Notes: generated by a model from the letters alone, not told the origin. Positions 1-9,687 are shown, counted from the stretch's first letter. The stretch: DNA of 64,000 nucleotides from Variovorax paradoxus (GCA_016806145.1 CP063166.1:1736001-1800000), one strand, 5' to 3'. Numbers and translations: made by a program.

Positions 1-129
1 CAGACGGGTGGCGAGGCAGGCGTCGGGCGGCGTCATGGCGAGCGACGCTAGTTCCCGAACCTGACCAGCACCTGCGGCGTGGCGGGGCAATGCTTGCGCC
101 GCCCCACGGCCCGGGCCATCATCCGCCCC

Positions 130-690
130 ATGCAAACCGTCGCTTCCATCCTCTGGCGCAGGCTCGACGTTCCGGGCCACGATGCCTGCCGTCTCGAACG
201 CAATGCCAGCGCCTGGCAGCTCGACGGCGCCTCGGCCTTCCGCGCCGAGGACGGCCGCGTGGCGCAGCTGCACTACCGCGTGCGCTGCGACCTGCACTGG
301 CATGCGCAGTGGGGCACGGTGCGCGGCTGGCTCGGCGACAGCACGGTCGACCTCTCGATCACGCGCGACGCGCAGGGCCGCTGGAAGCTCAACGACGAGC
401 CGGTGCCCGATCTCTCGCACTGCGTCGACCTCGACCTGGGCTTCACGCCCGCGACCAACCTGCTGCAGCTGCGCCGCCTCAGCCTGTCGGACGGCGAGGG
501 CGCCGACGCGCCCGCGGCCTGGATCGACCTCGACGGCGGCAGCCTCGGCGAGCTGATGCAGCGCTACGAGCGCCGCGGCGACAACGCCTACCGTTACGTG
601 GCGAAGCGCTTCGACTACGAGGCGGTGCTCGGCGTCACGGCCGACGGCTTCGTGCACGACTATCCGGGGCTCTGGGTCGCCGAAACCTGA
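130..690 (+). CDS. Putative glycolipid-binding protein (DUF1089 family)
   Basis: 186 residues. The N-terminal ILWRRLD segment, the central stretch ending in a hydrophobic core around the cysteine at the CVDLDLGF motif, and the C-terminal GLWVAET match the pattern of the putative glycolipid-binding family (PF06475), cytoplasmic beta-rich proteins of about this size whose biochemical role is not well established. The start at the Met of MQTVAS was chosen because the family begins just before the Trp-Arg-Arg motif; a longer reading from position 79 would add a basic, non-family leader. It stands alone, convergent with the Bug gene 27 bp downstream. Function is inferred from family resemblance only. 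Confidence 0.7.
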   Translation: MQTVASILWRRLDVPGHDACRLERNASAWQLDGASAFRAEDGRVAQLHYRVRCDLHWHAQWGTVRGWLGDSTVDLSITRDAQGRWKLNDEPVPDLSHCVDLDLGFTPATNLLQLRRLSLSDGEGADAPAAWIDLDGGSLGELMQRYERRGDNAYRYVAKRFDYEAVLGVTADGFVHDYPGLWVAET

Positions 691-717
691 GTGCCCCGCC
701 GGCCGCGCGATGCGGCC

Positions 718-1713
718 TCAATCGAACTGCGAGCGATCCCCCGCCACCAGCGCCCGGTTGCGCCGCCGGTCCAGCGCGATCTCGCGCGCGAAGTCCTCGC
801 TGCTGCCGCCGGCCGGCAGGTTGTAGGCCTCGCGCAGCCGAAGCCGCAGCGTCTCGCCGCGCAGCAGGCGCTGGATCTCGGCGTTGAGCCGCTGCACCAC
901 GGGCTGCGGCGTGTGCGCCGGCGCGAACAGGCCGAACAGCGAATCGCGGTTGGCGCGTTCGTAGCCGAGCTCGGCGAGCGTGGGCACATCGGGCAGGGCC
1001 TCGATGCGGCGCGGCGCGCCGACCGCGAGCGCCTGGAAGCGGCCGTTCTCGATGTACTGCAGCTGCTGCGCCGCGACGTTGGTCGACAGCACCTCGAACT
1101 GGCCGCTCAGCGCGTCGTTGAGCTGCGGGCCGCCGCCCTGGTAGGGGATGTGCGTGATGTCGGTGCGGCTCTGCACCCGCACCTGCGCGAGCACCAGGTG
1201 GCCGATGGTGGCCACGCCCGAGCTGGCCCAGCGCACCGCGCCCGGCTGGGCGCGCGCCTGCGCGATCAGGTCGCCGAAGCCGCGGCCGGTGAAGGCCTGG
1301 GTGCCGACCACCAGCACCGGCGTGCGCATCAGGCTGGCCACCGGCACGAAGGCGCGCAGCGGGTCGTAGGCCACGCGCGCGAGCAGCGGATGCAAGGTGA
1401 GCGGGCTGATGGCCGAGAAGGCCAGCGTGTGGCCGTCGGGCGCGGCGCGCGCGAGCGCGTCCATGCCCACGCTGCCGCCGGCGCCGGGCCGGTTCTCGAT
1501 CAGCACCGGCACGCCGAGCGACTGCGCCAGCGGCTCGGCCAGCACGCGCGCCATGCCGTCGCTGACGCCGCCCGGCGGGTAGACCACGATCAGCCGCACC
1601 GGCCGGCTGGGCCAGGTCGGTGCCGCGCCGGCGCGCGACACGCCCAGCGCGGCAAGGCCGACGAAGGACGCGCCCGCGCCGAGCAGCACGCGGCGATGCA
1701 AAGGCCGCGTCAT
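718..1713 (-). CDS. Bug-family substrate-binding protein (TTT receptor)
   Basis: 331 residues. A twin-arginine-like basic N-terminus followed by a hydrophobic signal segment precedes the Bug (TctC) fold. Typical markers are the WPSRPVRLIVVYPPGG opening strand, the ENRPGAGGSVGMD loop, an APDGHTL turn, the YQGGGPQLND motif and a FAPAHTP segment near the end. Such proteins bind carboxylates in the periplasm for tripartite tricarboxylate transporters or for sensing. The ATG overlaps the TGA of the upstream LysR gene by 4 bp (ATGA), so the two are translationally coupled. No TctA/TctB membrane genes are present in the window, so it may be an orphan receptor. The ligand cannot be told from sequence. 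Confidence 0.9.
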   Translation of the reverse strand: MTRPLHRRVLLGAGASFVGLAALGVSRAGAAPTWPSRPVRLIVVYPPGGVSDGMARVLAEPLAQSLGVPVLIENRPGAGGSVGMDALARAAPDGHTLAFSAISPLTLHPLLARVAYDPLRAFVPVASLMRTPVLVVGTQAFTGRGFGDLIAQARAQPGAVRWASSGVATIGHLVLAQVRVQSRTDITHIPYQGGGPQLNDALSGQFEVLSTNVAAQQLQYIENGRFQALAVGAPRRIEALPDVPTLAELGYERANRDSLFGLFAPAHTPQPVVQRLNAEIQRLLRGETLRLRLREAYNLPAGGSSEDFAREIALDRRRNRALVAGDRSQFD

Positions 1714-2642
1714 GGCCGGCCCTTCGCGTCGCCGGCCGCGAGGCCGCGCAGCAGCGCGGCGAAGCGGCGCGCGGGCAGGTTGTCCTCGTCGGCGCGCGAC
1801 ACCAGCGTGAGCGGCGCGTCGAGCGCGCCGCCGTCGGCCAGCGGCGCATAGGCGATCGCATGCGCGTGCACGCCGGTCATCGAGGCCGGCACCACCGACA
1901 GCCCGACACCCGCGGCCACGAGGTTGAGGTTGGTCATCATGCGTTCGACCTCGGCCACCACGCGCGGGCGCAGGCCCTTGGCATGGCACAGCGCGAGCAG
2001 CTCGGCATAGAGGCCGGGTGCGCCGGGGCGCCGCACCAGGATCAGGTCTTCCTCGCAGAGCTTCGCGAGCGGCAGCGGGCGGGAAGCCGCGCGCTGGCTG
2101 CGCGCGGTGGCGAAGCGGTGGTCGCTGGGCATCGCCACCAGCACCGGCTCGCGCAGCAGGGTCTCGAACGCCAGGCCCGCGGGGCGGTCGACCGGCACGC
2201 GCAGCAGGCCGCAATGCACGCGGCCCGCGGCCAGCGCCTCGGTGATCTCGGCGGCATTGTTCTCGCTGAGCTGCAGCTCGACGTCGGGGTACTCGCGCCT
2301 GAACGCACGCAAGGCTTCGGGCACGAAGCGGTGCGCGGCGGCCGAACTGGTGAAGCCCACGGCCAGGCTGCCGGCCTGGCCGCTGGCCACGCGCGCCATG
2401 CGCTGCCGCATCGCGTCCATGTCCTGCAGCATGCGCAGCGCCTCGGCCTGGAACTGGCGGCCGGCGTCGGTCAGCGTCACGCCGCGCGGATGGCGCTTGA
2501 ACAGCAGCACGCCGAGCTCGCGTTCCAGCGCCTTGATGGCCTGGCTCAGCGGCGGCTGCTGGATGCCCAGGCGCTCGGCGGCGCGCGTCATGTGGCCGGT
2601 CTCGGCGACGGCCACGAAGTAGCGCAGCGGTCTTATCTCCAT
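1710..2642 (-). CDS. LysR-family transcriptional regulator
   Basis: 310 residues. The N-terminal winged helix-turn-helix is clear (RYFVAVAETGHMTRAAERLGIQ, then QPPLSQAIKALERELGVLLF). It is followed by a periplasmic-binding-like effector domain beginning near residue 90 with a CbnR/CatR-type VGFTSSAAAHRFVPEALR segment. It is transcribed away from the tannase cluster and shares a 160-bp divergent promoter region with it, the classic layout for a LysR activator of that cluster. It is coupled to the downstream Bug gene. The inducer is probably an aromatic or aliphatic acid released by the esterases, which is inference from neighbours only. Confidence 0.93.
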   Translation of the reverse strand: MEIRPLRYFVAVAETGHMTRAAERLGIQQPPLSQAIKALERELGVLLFKRHPRGVTLTDAGRQFQAEALRMLQDMDAMRQRMARVASGQAGSLAVGFTSSAAAHRFVPEALRAFRREYPDVELQLSENNAAEITEALAAGRVHCGLLRVPVDRPAGLAFETLLREPVLVAMPSDHRFATARSQRAASRPLPLAKLCEEDLILVRRPGAPGLYAELLALCHAKGLRPRVVAEVERMMTNLNLVAAGVGLSVVPASMTGVHAHAIAYAPLADGGALDAPLTLVSRADEDNLPARRFAALLRGLAAGDAKGRP

Positions 2643-2802
2643 ATTTTTTTCATATCGAAAGTGCCTTGTTATTTTATTTGACCCTAGGTCAGGCTGCTTC
2701 TATCGTCCGGCCGCCCCTTCGAGCCGATGCGTTTTCCTGGCACGGCCGCAGGGCAACTTTCAATGAACGGCCCCGCGAGGCCGTGTTCCGGAGACAAAGA
2801 CC
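2643..2802. promoter_or_regulatory. Divergent promoter region between LysR gene and tannase
   Basis: This gap is clearly AT-rich at 2641-2680, in contrast to the surrounding GC-rich DNA. An inverted repeat TGACC-cta-GGTCA lies at 2679-2691 and is a plausible LysR-type recognition element between the two divergent starts. The tannase ATG is preceded by a GGAGAC ribosome-binding sequence. No -35/-10 pair can be assigned with confidence. Confidence 0.5.
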
Positions 2803-5568
2803 ATGCGCCCACACCGCTTACAGCGCCCCTTGCCCAATTCCGTGCCGACCCGACTCGGCCTTCCCTCCATGCTGCGCGCCGGTGCCACCGCGCTGGGCCT
2901 GTCGCTGATCCTGGCCGCCTGCGGTGGCGGCGGAGGAGGGGGCGGCGGCTTTCCGTTCCTGCCCGTCAACCCGCCCGCGAATGGTGGCGATGGCGGCAAC
3001 CCGCCCGTGGAGCCGCCGCCGCCCGCGCAGATCGCGAAGGCCTGCGCCGAGCTCGCCGGCATGACCCTGGCTGCCGCGCAGATCAGCCTGCCCACGCAGG
3101 GCGCCACCGTGACCAGCGCCACGCCGGTGGCCGCGGGCGAGGCCGGCAACAGCTACGGCGACTACTGCCGCGTGCGCGGCACCATCCAGCCGGTGGACCC
3201 GAACTCGCAGCTGATCAACTTCGCGCTGAACCTGCCCGAGAAGTGGAACCAGAAGACCATCCACTTCGGCGGCGGCGGCTTCGACGGGGTGCTGATCGAC
3301 GGCACCGAGCAGATCCGCTTCGGCCCGCGGGACAAGCCCGCGCCGCTCGCGCTGGGCTATGCCACCTACGGTGACGACTCGGGCCACCAGGCCAGCAGCA
3401 TCACCGACGGCCGCTTCGCCGCCAACGACGAGCAGCTCGCCAACTACGGCGGCCAGTCGCTCAAGAAGACGCGCGACGTGGCGCAGGCGCTGGTGCTCGC
3501 GCGCTACGGCAGCAAGCCGAAGAAGGCCTACTTCCTCGGCACCTCGACCGGCGGGCGCGATGCGCTGAGCTACATCCAGCGCTGGCCGCTCGACTACGAC
3601 GGCGTGATCGCCAACGAGCCCGCGCTCAACTACACGGGCACGCGGCTGTCGAACGTGGCCGTGGGCCGCGCGCTCTACAACAACAACGGCGCGGGCTGGC
3701 TGACCAAGAAGAAGACGCTGCTGGTGCAGGACACGGTGAAGCAGCGCTGCGACAAGCTCGACGGCGCTGTCGACAACATCGTGAGCAATGTCGAGAGTTG
3801 CCGCCAGCTCAACGCGCAGATCCTCTCGGACCTGCTCTGCCCCGGTGGCACCGATACCGGCGACACCTGCCTGTCGAAGGCACAGATCGACACGGTGAAG
3901 GCCATCGAATCACCGCTCGAGTTCAGCCGCTACGCCCTGGCCAACGGCGTCAAGCGCGCGGGTGGCTACAACCTGCTGGAAGGCACGCTGGTCGCGGGCC
4001 CCTACACCACGCGCGACCTGGGCACGGACAACCAGCCCGACAACCCTGCCGGCACGAACGATGCCAACATGTACGTGACGGGCGACCAGTGGGTCAAGTT
4101 CTTCGTCACGCGCATCACCGACTTCGATACCCTGACCTTCGATCCGCTCAATCCCGGTGCATACACGGCGCGCGTGACCGAGGTCTCGAACCTCACCGAT
4201 GCCACCAACCCCGACCTGTCGCCGTTCTTCGGGCATGGCGGCAAGCTGATCATGCTGCACGGCCTGGCCGACGAGGTGATCAGCAACAACTCGACCATCG
4301 ACTACTACAAGCAGATGATCGCCACCATGGGCCAGACCATGGTCGACCAGAACGTGCGCTTCTACACCGTGCCCGGCATGGGCCACGGCACGGGCGTGTT
4401 CATTCCCAACTGGGATTCGCTCGCGGCACTCGAAGGCTGGGTCGAGGGCGGGCTGGCCCCGGCCACCGCCGTGGCGGTCGATGCGGTGCCTGCCACCTAC
4501 GGCCGCACGCGTCCTCTGTGCCAGTACCCGAGCTGGCCCAAGTACGGCGGCAGCGGCAGCCTCGATGCGGCGATCAACTACAGCTGCGTGACGGAAGCCG
4601 GCAATCCGCTGGCCTGTCAGAACCTGCCGGCAGCCGTCACCACCTACAAGGGCGGCAACAGCTTCGGCGAGGAACTCAGCGTGCGGATCGATCCGGCCAC
4701 GATGGCCTACACCGTGACCATCGATGCGAGCGTGCAGCGCAAGGACCCCGCCCCCAGTAGCGGCAAGCTGGTGTCGCAGGGGCTTTGCAGCTACACCAGC
4801 GACGAGGCGGGTGCCGTGTTCACGTTCGCGCCGGGCGGTGTGCTGCAGGGGGGCGTAAAGGCACCGGTCGGCGCCAGTTTTGCGCCGCTGCTCGCGTTCC
4901 AGAACACCTTCGACAACGTGCTCGACCCCACGGAGTTCAAGCCGGTCTCGGACATCTTCAACACGGTGGGCGTGCAACAGGGCGCGAGCGGTGCGAAGGT
5001 CTATGCAGGGGCCGTGCGCCTGCGCGATGCGGGTTCCTTCCAGTACTGCCGCAGCGCGGCGGGTGACGCCGGCAGTTTCATGATCTACAACGCCTCCTGC
5101 ACGAACACCGAGAAGGGCTACATCACCTACGACGCCACGCACAAGGCATTCAACGTGTTCACCACCACCAGCACCGCCACCAGCGGAGGCGATCGCACCG
5201 GCTCGATGGTGATCGGCCTGGTGAATGGCGCGGCGGTGCCGCTGCACCTGGTGCGCGCATCGACCGACAATTTCGGCATGCGCTTCTACGCGCTGCAACC
5301 GAATGATGGCGAGGCACTGCCTCTTGGCACGGCGGACGGCAGCTACGCCATGTCGAGCGTGTCGGGCCTGAACAGTGCGGCCACGGCGACCGGCACGGAC
5401 TTCAATCTGGCGGGCACTGCGGCGACACTTGCCTATAACAAGCCATTGCGCGGCGTGGTCGAATCCAGCGCCGGAACACCGGACCACTTCATCTTCAACA
5501 GCGGCGTCATCGGCTACGTGTCCGGCGCGGGCACGAGCGCGGGGCTGCAATTCGGAGTTCGCAATTGA
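2803..5568 (+). CDS. Tannase/feruloyl-esterase family lipoprotein
   Basis: 921 residues. A signal segment ends in the lipobox LAAC with Cys40, then a poly-Gly/Pro linker, so the protein is probably an outer-membrane lipoprotein facing outward. The tannase domain (PF07519) spans roughly residues 80-560: nucleophile Ser248 in GTSTGGRDAL, Asp490 in HGLADEVIS and His528 in GMGHGTG form the expected triad. About 350 C-terminal residues after the domain are unrecognised. Family members normally carry a disulphide whose cysteines sit beside the catalytic Ser and His; here these positions are Thr247 and Gly529. It is coupled to the next hydrolase (stop and start overlap). Role: cleavage of gallate/hydroxycinnamate-type or other aromatic esters outside the cell; the exact ester is unknown. 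Confidence 0.88.
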   Translation: MRPHRLQRPLPNSVPTRLGLPSMLRAGATALGLSLILAACGGGGGGGGGFPFLPVNPPANGGDGGNPPVEPPPPAQIAKACAELAGMTLAAAQISLPTQGATVTSATPVAAGEAGNSYGDYCRVRGTIQPVDPNSQLINFALNLPEKWNQKTIHFGGGGFDGVLIDGTEQIRFGPRDKPAPLALGYATYGDDSGHQASSITDGRFAANDEQLANYGGQSLKKTRDVAQALVLARYGSKPKKAYFLGTSTGGRDALSYIQRWPLDYDGVIANEPALNYTGTRLSNVAVGRALYNNNGAGWLTKKKTLLVQDTVKQRCDKLDGAVDNIVSNVESCRQLNAQILSDLLCPGGTDTGDTCLSKAQIDTVKAIESPLEFSRYALANGVKRAGGYNLLEGTLVAGPYTTRDLGTDNQPDNPAGTNDANMYVTGDQWVKFFVTRITDFDTLTFDPLNPGAYTARVTEVSNLTDATNPDLSPFFGHGGKLIMLHGLADEVISNNSTIDYYKQMIATMGQTMVDQNVRFYTVPGMGHGTGVFIPNWDSLAALEGWVEGGLAPATAVAVDAVPATYGRTRPLCQYPSWPKYGGSGSLDAAINYSCVTEAGNPLACQNLPAAVTTYKGGNSFGEELSVRIDPATMAYTVTIDASVQRKDPAPSSGKLVSQGLCSYTSDEAGAVFTFAPGGVLQGGVKAPVGASFAPLLAFQNTFDNVLDPTEFKPVSDIFNTVGVQQGASGAKVYAGAVRLRDAGSFQYCRSAAGDAGSFMIYNASCTNTEKGYITYDATHKAFNVFTTTSTATSGGDRTGSMVIGLVNGAAVPLHLVRASTDNFGMRFYALQPNDGEALPLGTADGSYAMSSVSGLNSAATATGTDFNLAGTAATLAYNKPLRGVVESSAGTPDHFIFNSGVIGYVSGAGTSAGLQFGVRN

Positions 5569-6950
5569 CGAAGAAGTCCTCTCGCACGTTGGCCTGGACG
5601 GCACGCCTCGTGTCGACGGCGCTCGCGAGCCTCGCTGCGTCGAGCGTTCTCGCACCCACCGCCCTCGCAGCGCCTGCCGGGCCCAGGGCGACCGCGTGTC
5701 CGACATCGGTGCCGCAGGACGCCCGCTGCTACACCGGCGCCGACGGCACCGGCGCGCTCTACTGGATCGCGATCCCCAAGGACTGGAACCGCGGCGTGCT
5801 CGTGATGCACGCGCACGGCGGTCCTGAAACCGGGCCCCCCAAGCTCGAGCGCAGCGAGGAGGACCTCAAGCGCTGGGCCGTGACCGTGAAGGCCGGCTAT
5901 GCCTGGGCCGGTTCCACCTACCGGCGCGGCGGCTACGGCGTGACCATGGCGGCCGAAGACACCGAGCGCCTGCGCCAGCTCTTCGTGCGCCAGTTCGGCG
6001 AGCCGCGCCGCACCCTGCTGCATGGCCAGAGCTATGGTGCGGGCGTGGCGGCGAAGGCGGCCGAGCTCTATGCGCCGGCCGGCGGTGCCAAGGGTCCCTA
6101 CGACGGCCTGCTGCTGACCAGCGGCGTGCTCGGCGGCGGCAACAGCGCCTACGACTTCCGGCTCGACCTGCGCGTGGTCTACCAGTACGTCTGCCGCAAC
6201 CATCCGAAGCCCGACGAGCCGCAGTACCCGCTGTGGCAGGGCCTGCCGCTCGATGCGAAGCTCACGCGCAAGGAACTGGCCGAGCGCGTGCGCGAGTGCA
6301 CCGGCGTGGGCCTGCCCGCGGCGCAGCGCACGCCCGAGCAGGCCGCGCGGCTCAAGACCCTCCTCACCGCGGTGAAGATCCCCGAGCGCTCGCTGGTCGG
6401 CCACCTGAACTGGGCCACCTGGCTGTTCCAGGACCTGACGCAGCTGCGGCTGCAGGGCCGCAATCCCTTCGGCAACGTCGGCGTGAGCTACGCCGCGGCG
6501 CCGGCCGAGGCCGCCGCGCTCAATGCCGGCGTGCTGCGCTACGCGGCCGATCCGCAGGCCAAGGGCGCGCTCGCGGCCGACAGCCAGCCCACGGGCCGCA
6601 CCGCGCTGCCCACCGTGGGGCTGCATGCCATCGACGACCCGACCGCCTTCGTCGAGCTCGAGAACGCCTACCGCCGCATCCGCGACGCGGCCGGCACCGG
6701 CGACCTGCTGGTGCAGAGCTTCAGCGACGAGCGCGAGCACAGCTACCTCAGCGATTCGGAATACCCGGCGCTGTTCGCCGCGCTGCTCGACTGGATCGAC
6801 AAGGGCGAGAAGCCCACGCCCGCGAGCCTCGCGCAGCGCTGCGCCGCGCTGATGCCGCGCTACGACACCGACGGCAAGAACGGCTGCCACATCCAGCCGG
6901 CCTGGCAGCCGCCGCCGCTCGAGCAGCGCGTGCCGGCGCGCGCGCCCTGA
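5565..6950 (+). CDS. Secreted alpha/beta hydrolase
   Basis: 461 residues starting at a TTG that overlaps the tannase stop by 4 bp (TTGA), with a GGAG sequence upstream. The N-terminus has a basic stretch and a long hydrophobic signal ending around ALAAPAG. An alpha/beta-hydrolase core is shown by the MHAHGGPE oxyanion-type strand and the nucleophile elbow GQSYGAG; a His in the REHSYLSD segment could complete the triad. It contains several Cys residues expected in an exported protein. Coupling to the tannase suggests that the two attack the same polymer or successive ester bonds, followed by uptake through the Bug receptor and permease downstream. The substrate is unknown. Confidence 0.8.
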   Translation: MTKKSSRTLAWTARLVSTALASLAASSVLAPTALAAPAGPRATACPTSVPQDARCYTGADGTGALYWIAIPKDWNRGVLVMHAHGGPETGPPKLERSEEDLKRWAVTVKAGYAWAGSTYRRGGYGVTMAAEDTERLRQLFVRQFGEPRRTLLHGQSYGAGVAAKAAELYAPAGGAKGPYDGLLLTSGVLGGGNSAYDFRLDLRVVYQYVCRNHPKPDEPQYPLWQGLPLDAKLTRKELAERVRECTGVGLPAAQRTPEQAARLKTLLTAVKIPERSLVGHLNWATWLFQDLTQLRLQGRNPFGNVGVSYAAAPAEAAALNAGVLRYAADPQAKGALAADSQPTGRTALPTVGLHAIDDPTAFVELENAYRRIRDAAGTGDLLVQSFSDEREHSYLSDSEYPALFAALLDWIDKGEKPTPASLAQRCAALMPRYDTDGKNGCHIQPAWQPPPLEQRVPARAP

Positions 6951-6991
6951 CCCTCTTTTCGCATTCGACCTTTTCAATACCCGGAGACTCC

Positions 6992-7984
6992 ATGACCCAG
7001 CGTTCCGCTTTCGCCTTCGCCCTCGCCACGGTGGCCGCCGCCTGCGCCTTCACCGTGCAGGCGCAGGACTTCCCGGCGGGCAAGCCCGTCACCATCGTCG
7101 TGCCCTTCGCCGCCGGCGGCCCGACCGACCGCGTCGCGCGCGATCTGGCCGAAGCGCTGCGCAAGCCGCTCGGCGGCGCCAGCGTGGTGATCGACAACGT
7201 GCCCGGCGCGGGCAGCTCGATCGGCGCGGCCAAGGTGGCGCGCGCGGCACCGGACGGCTACACGCTGCTGCTCAACCACATCGCGATGTCGACCATCCCG
7301 ACGCTGGTGCGCAACGTGCCGTTCAAGGTCGAGAGCGACTTCGAGTACCTGGGCATCGTCAACGACGTGCCCATGACGCTGATCGCCAAGCCCAGCCTGC
7401 CGGCCAACAACTACAAGGAACTGACCGACTGGATCGGCGCCAACAAGGGCAAGATCAACCTCGGCAACGCGGGCGTGGGCTCGGCCTCGCACCTGTGCGG
7501 CCTGCTCTACCAGAGCGCGATGAAGACCGAGATGACGCCCGTGCCCTACAAGGGAACGGCCCCCGCCATCACCGACCTGATCGGCGGCCAGATCGACCTG
7601 CTGTGCGACCAGACCACCAACACCTCGCCGCAGATCGAGGCCAAGAAGGTCAAGGCCTATGCCGTGACCTCGCCCAAGCGCCTGACCACGCCGCTGCTGA
7701 AGGACCTGCCGACCCTGCAGGAAGCTGGCCTGAAGGACTTCCAGGTCACGATCTGGCACGGCCTGTATGCGCCCAAGGGCACGCCGGCACCGATCCAGAA
7801 GAAGCTCAACGAGGCGCTGAAGGCCGCGCTCAAGGACGCCGACTTCATCAAGCGCGAGGAAGCGCTGGGCGCCGTGGTCGCGACCGACGGGCGCATCGAG
7901 CCCGAGGGCCACAAGAAGTTCGTGGCGGCCGAGATCGCGAAGTGGAGCCCGATCATCAAGGCCGCGGGGGTGTACGCGGACTGA
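6992..7984 (+). CDS. Bug-family substrate-binding protein
   Basis: 330 residues with a cleavable signal (ends VQAQ-DFP). Diagnostic Bug motifs: KPVTIVVPFAAGGPTDRVAR, DNVPGAGSSIGAAKVA, APDGYTLLLNH, PYKGTAPAITDLIGGQID, and the LYAPKGTPAP segment. A CCCGGAGAC ribosome-binding site lies 5 bases before the ATG. It is the third gene of the tannase cluster, 41 bp after the hydrolase, so it probably captures the acid released by the two esterases. No cognate TctAB genes are seen; the nearby MHS permease is an alternative entry route. Confidence 0.92.
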   Translation: MTQRSAFAFALATVAAACAFTVQAQDFPAGKPVTIVVPFAAGGPTDRVARDLAEALRKPLGGASVVIDNVPGAGSSIGAAKVARAAPDGYTLLLNHIAMSTIPTLVRNVPFKVESDFEYLGIVNDVPMTLIAKPSLPANNYKELTDWIGANKGKINLGNAGVGSASHLCGLLYQSAMKTEMTPVPYKGTAPAITDLIGGQIDLLCDQTTNTSPQIEAKKVKAYAVTSPKRLTTPLLKDLPTLQEAGLKDFQVTIWHGLYAPKGTPAPIQKKLNEALKAALKDADFIKREEALGAVVATDGRIEPEGHKKFVAAEIAKWSPIIKAAGVYAD

Positions 7985-8008
7985 GCGCCGCGGGGAGCAG
8001 TCGGTGCG

Positions 8009-8092
8009 TCAGAGGTGCTGCGAGATCAGCACCGCCGCACCCGCGAGCGAGATCGCGCCGCCGACGAGTTTTCTGAGGTTCTTGAGCGTCAT
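8009..8092 (-). CDS. 27-residue hydrophobic small protein, hypothetical
   Basis: A very short ORF of 28 codons with an unusually good ribosome-binding site: AGGAGA followed by a 6-base spacer and ATG. The peptide begins MTLKNLRKL (basic amphipathic end) and continues with a Gly/Ala/Leu/Ile hydrophobic stretch ending AVLISQHL, long enough for one short membrane helix. It lies between the Bug gene (convergent) and the MHS permease gene (upstream on the same strand). No family recognised. Small membrane peptides of this shape can be transporter regulators or toxins, but nothing here decides that. Confidence 0.5.
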   Translation of the reverse strand: MTLKNLRKLVGGAISLAGAAVLISQHL

Positions 8093-8185
8093 GGTGGTTC
8101 TCCTGGCTGAGGCTCCATGGTGCCGTGCTTCACCCCGGCGCGGGTTTGGAAATCCTCATGCCGGGGATAGCCACGGCCAGTCGGG

Positions 8186-9526
8186 TCAATGGTCGTGGTG
8201 CAGATAGCTGGCCTGCCTCGGCAGCCGCAGACTCACGAGGAAGGCGATCACCATCATCGCGCTCACGTACCAGAAGAAGGCCGACTCGTGGCCCAGCGAC
8301 TTCAGGCCCAGCGCCACGTACTCGGCCGAGCCGCCGAAGATCGCGTTGGCCACCGCGTAGGCCAGGCCCACGCCGAGCGCGCGCACCTCGGGCGGGAACA
8401 TCTCGGCCTTCACGATGCCGCTGATCGAGGTGTAGAAGCTCACGATGGCCAGCGCCACGATGATCAGCACGAAGGCCAGCACCGGGCTGGTGGTGTGCTG
8501 CAGCGCGGTGAGGATCGGCACGGTGGCGATCGCGCCCAGGCCGCCGAACAGCAGCATGTTGTTGCGCCGGCCGATGCGGTCCGACAGCGCGCCGAACAGC
8601 GGCTGCATGCACATGTAGGCGAACAGGGCGCCGGTCATCACGTAGCTCGCGGTCTTGATCGGCAGGTGCACCGTGTTCACCAGGTACTTCTGCATGTAGG
8701 TGGTGAAGGTGTAGAAGATCAGCGAGCCGCCGGCCGTGTAGCCCAGCACGGTGAGGAAGGCCGGCGTGTGGTGCCTGAACAGGCCGCCGATGCTGCCGGC
8801 TTCCTTGTTCTTCTTGGCCTCTTCGCTCTGCGTCTCGTGCAGCGTGCGGCGCAGCAGCAGCGCGACCACCGCGGCGATGGCGCCGATCACGAACGGGATG
8901 CGCCAGCCCCAGGCCTTGAGCTCGGCCTCGCTGAGCAGCTGCTCGAGCACCACGATCACCAGCACCGCGAGCAGCTGGCCGCCGATCAGCGTGACGTACT
9001 GAAACGAGGAGAAGAAGCCGCGCTGGCCGCGCAGCGCGACCTCGCTCATGTAGGTGGCGGTGGTGCCGTATTCGCCGCCCACCGACAGGCCCTGGAACAG
9101 CCGGCACATCAGCAGCAGGAACGGCGCCCAGGCGCCGATGGCCGCGTAGGTCGGCAGGCAGGCGATGACCAGCGAGCCGCCGCACATCATCGTGACCGAG
9201 ATCAGCATCGAGGTCTTGCGCCCGAGCCGGTCGGCGATGCGGCCGAACAGCCAGCCGCCGATCGGCCGCATCAGGAAGCCGGCCGCGAACACGCCCGCGG
9301 TGTTGAGCAGCTGCGCGGTGGGATCGGACTTGGGGAAGAAGGCCGGCGCGAAGTAGAGCGCCGAGAACGCGTAGACGTAGAAGTCGAACCACTCGACCAG
9401 GTTGCCCGAGGAGGCCGCCATGATCGCGAACACGCGGTGGCGTTTTTCTTCCGCCGTGTAATGGGGTGGGGATGCGGAAGCCGCCGGGCTTCCCGGGCTC
9501 GCGTGGAGGGGCGTGGTCGCGCTCAT
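8186..9526 (-). CDS. MFS transporter, metabolite:H+ symporter (MHS) family
   Basis: 446 residues with about 12 predicted membrane helices. Signature features: [14 protein letters not shown] at the first helix, [18 protein letters not shown] in the loop 2-3 region, [21 protein letters not shown] in helix 4 and SDRIGRRN in the second half. This is the alpha-ketoglutarate/dicarboxylate permease (KgtP-like) branch of the MHS family. The start at MSATTP avoids a basic, low-complexity leader and matches the family. Next to the tannase-Bug cluster it could import the liberated carboxylate. It is transcribed opposite to the tannase cluster. Confidence 0.9.
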   Translation of the reverse strand: MSATTPLHASPGSPAASASPPHYTAEEKRHRVFAIMAASSGNLVEWFDFYVYAFSALYFAPAFFPKSDPTAQLLNTAGVFAAGFLMRPIGGWLFGRIADRLGRKTSMLISVTMMCGGSLVIACLPTYAAIGAWAPFLLLMCRLFQGLSVGGEYGTTATYMSEVALRGQRGFFSSFQYVTLIGGQLLAVLVIVVLEQLLSEAELKAWGWRIPFVIGAIAAVVALLLRRTLHETQSEEAKKNKEAGSIGGLFRHHTPAFLTVLGYTAGGSLIFYTFTTYMQKYLVNTVHLPIKTASYVMTGALFAYMCMQPLFGALSDRIGRRNNMLLFGGLGAIATVPILTALQHTTSPVLAFVLIIVALAIVSFYTSISGIVKAEMFPPEVRALGVGLAYAVANAIFGGSAEYVALGLKSLGHESAFFWYVSAMMVIAFLVSLRLPRQASYLHHDH

Positions 9527-9687
9527 GGTGCCTGTGGGCCACCGAACGGGCCGGCGGCCGTGTTGTTGTTGCCGGACCATTCTGCGCCGCACGATGACCG
9601 GGTCGTGTCAGCGGGTGCCGCATCGGCCTATCTCCGACGTGGCCTTGGATTCGGCCCGCCCCCACGGGCCGGATCCGTGGCAGCCTG

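Noticed and set aside
1..36. Possible divergent gene starting at 36 on the minus strand (MTPPDACL...)
   Set aside because: Only 12 codons are inside the window and no ribosome-binding site is evident, so it cannot be supported.
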